Source of the DNA: Marivirga arenosa
GTDB lineage: Bacteria; Bacteroidota; Bacteroidia; Cytophagales; Cyclobacteriaceae
NCBI RefSeq assembly: GCF_030503875.2
Contig: NZ_CP129968.2
Location: 1,514,001-1,578,000, forward strand
Direction: 5' to 3'
DNA: 64,000 nt
Within the stretch, counting starts at the first letter, position 1; each line of letters begins with the position of its first letter. The notes below the pieces were generated by a model. The model saw only the letters and a program-made list of their open reading frames with translations, had not been told where the DNA came from and ran no database searches. A program made the position numbers and the translations under genes. Shown one piece after another: positions 63,115 to 64,000 of this stretch.

Positions 63115-64000
63115 AAAGTGTATTCTTTACAATATCATTTTTTTTGCTTTCCATAAGTGTTTTAGCTATTGATCCTGTAGGGAAAATAGCAAAGGCAAAT
63201 GCAGCGAAAGAGAGGGCTGCCGAAGCTTTAAAAAACGGTGATTACGAAAAGGTAATTGAACATTATACCTATTTGTTAGATTCATTGAATTACGAAAGTC
63301 CTCAAGCGGAATTGAATAGAGCCCACGCTTATTTCCAATTAAAGGATACTGTAAATTCATATGATGCTTATAGAAGAGTAGCTGATTCTGATAATAAAGA
63401 ACTGAAGTCGAAGGCTTTATTGCAATTGGGGAATCTTTCTGAAATGCAAAAGGAATATGAAAATGCGCTTTCTTTTTATAAGGAGGCATTACGTGCTGAT
63501 CCTGGCAATCAAAAAGCGAGATATAATTATGAGTTGCTAAAAAAGAAAATGCAGCAACAAGAACAACAAAATCAGGATCAGCAAGATCAAAATAAGGATC
63601 AAAACGATCAGCAGCAAGATCAAGAAAATAAGGATCAAGAAAATAAAGATCAGCAAAGCAAGGAAGATCAAAATTCGGAGAATCAGAAAAACGAAGAGAA
63701 TCAAGAGAATAAATCTGAAGATCAGAATAGCGAAGAAGAACAGCAAAAAGAGAATGCTGAACAGCAGCAAGAGGGTGAGCAAAGTGAAGATGAAAAATCA
63801 GAACAGGAAAAAGAGCAGCAACAGCAGCAAGAGCAACAAAAAGAAGGAGAACAGAAAGAAAATGCTGACGATCAGAAGATGGATCCAGCTACTAAACAGA
63901 AGCTAAAAGAGATGAATATTTCAGAAGAAAAAGCGCAAATGATTTTGGAGGCTTTAAGAAATAAAGAATCTCAATATTTTCAGCAGTTGAGAAAAAAAGC
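63111..64000 (+). CDS. BatC-like TPR protein, 5' part
   Basis: Starts with ATG 63111 overlapping batA by 4 bases and is open to the window edge (at least 296 residues). Signal peptide (about 1-20), then TPR repeats (about 30-140; NGDYEKVIEHYTYLLDSLN, ALLQLGNLSEMQKEYENALSFYKEAL). A long Gln/Glu/Asn/Asp/Lys-rich segment runs from about residue 145 to 255 with no order, followed by a more regular helical stretch. The low-complexity part mirrors BatC-type proteins. The C-terminus is missing here. Confidence 0.85.
   Translation, partial: MKSVFFTISFFLLSISVLAIDPVGKIAKANAAKERAAEALKNGDYEKVIEHYTYLLDSLNYESPQAELNRAHAYFQLKDTVNSYDAYRRVADSDNKELKSKALLQLGNLSEMQKEYENALSFYKEALRADPGNQKARYNYELLKKKMQQQEQQNQDQQDQNKDQNDQQQDQENKDQENKDQQSKEDQNSENQKNEENQENKSEDQNSEEEQQKENAEQQQEGEQSEDEKSEQEKEQQQQQEQQKEGEQKENADDQKMDPATKQKLKEMNISEEKAQMILEALRNKESQYFQQLRKK

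Noticed and set aside
63537..63782. A minus-strand Leu/Ile-rich frame
   Set aside because: It is the mirror of the Gln/Glu/Lys-rich segment of the BatC-like gene.

Overview
The window is AT-rich DNA from a member of the Bacteroidota, most likely a marine Cytophagales bacterium of the Marivirga type. The reasons are a SusC/SusD pair, DUF5916 and 7TM-DISM proteins, a BatA/BatC pair, fused E1 alpha-beta dehydrogenase, DAHP synthase/chorismate mutase fusions, promoters of the TTG-N19-TAnnTTTG type (clear at 62099-62128 and 42117-42146), and almost no Shine-Dalgarno sequences. The genus is an inference. No phage, CRISPR array, insertion sequence or replication origin was recognised.

Layout. 1-6055 is a chemosensory operon: cheY (cut by the window edge), cheB, cheA, a CheC-like phosphatase, a membrane GAF-PAS protein and cheR. 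6381-14000 holds a DUF5916 outer-membrane protein, a MarR regulator, a lipoprotein, two orphans, an NAD-dependent reductase, and a flavin reductase paired with a [2Fe-2S] ferredoxin. 14323-18060 has a fused alpha-keto acid dehydrogenase E1 and a PIN-PhoH ATPase, each bordered by palindromic repeats. 18288-28587 is a two-armed locus. The minus arm has a DUF2064 protein, SusC, SusD, a sodium:solute symporter, an atypical phosphoesterase and a transglutaminase-like protein. The plus arm has an AhpD-like protein and an ArsS-type radical SAM enzyme. It looks like a TonB-dependent uptake and modification system tied to the so-called arsenosugar families, and its real substrate is open.

28869-38314 is mixed housekeeping: desaturase, ABC transporter, AcpH, TerB-like protein, amidohydrolase, M42 peptidase, two YfiR-like paralogs and a metal-receptor-like protein without a signal peptide. 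38279-44463 is an aromatic amino acid cluster (aroA, aroB, two DAHP synthase/chorismate mutase fusions and an ACT-less prephenate dehydratase). One fusion gene is preceded by a promoter, a 26-residue Phe/Tyr-rich leader peptide and a terminator, which together form a classical attenuator that seems to start at the transcript 5' end. 44553-57587 carries proline dehydrogenase, lysS, a universal stress protein, a TPR histidine kinase, a SOUL protein, a tricorn-type protease, a 7TM-DISM protein that lacks an ATPase domain, an AlkB-like dioxygenase and YjbQ.

57588-61500 is an accessory stretch with orphan genes, an array of short ACGCATAT palindromes, a pair of GGGAC-hairpin elements and a frameshifted gene. 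61496-61846 has tRNA-Pro(TGG) and tRNA-Ser(GCT) with a duplicated tRNA 3' end between them. The window ends in a Bat operon: batA and a batC-like gene that runs off the edge.
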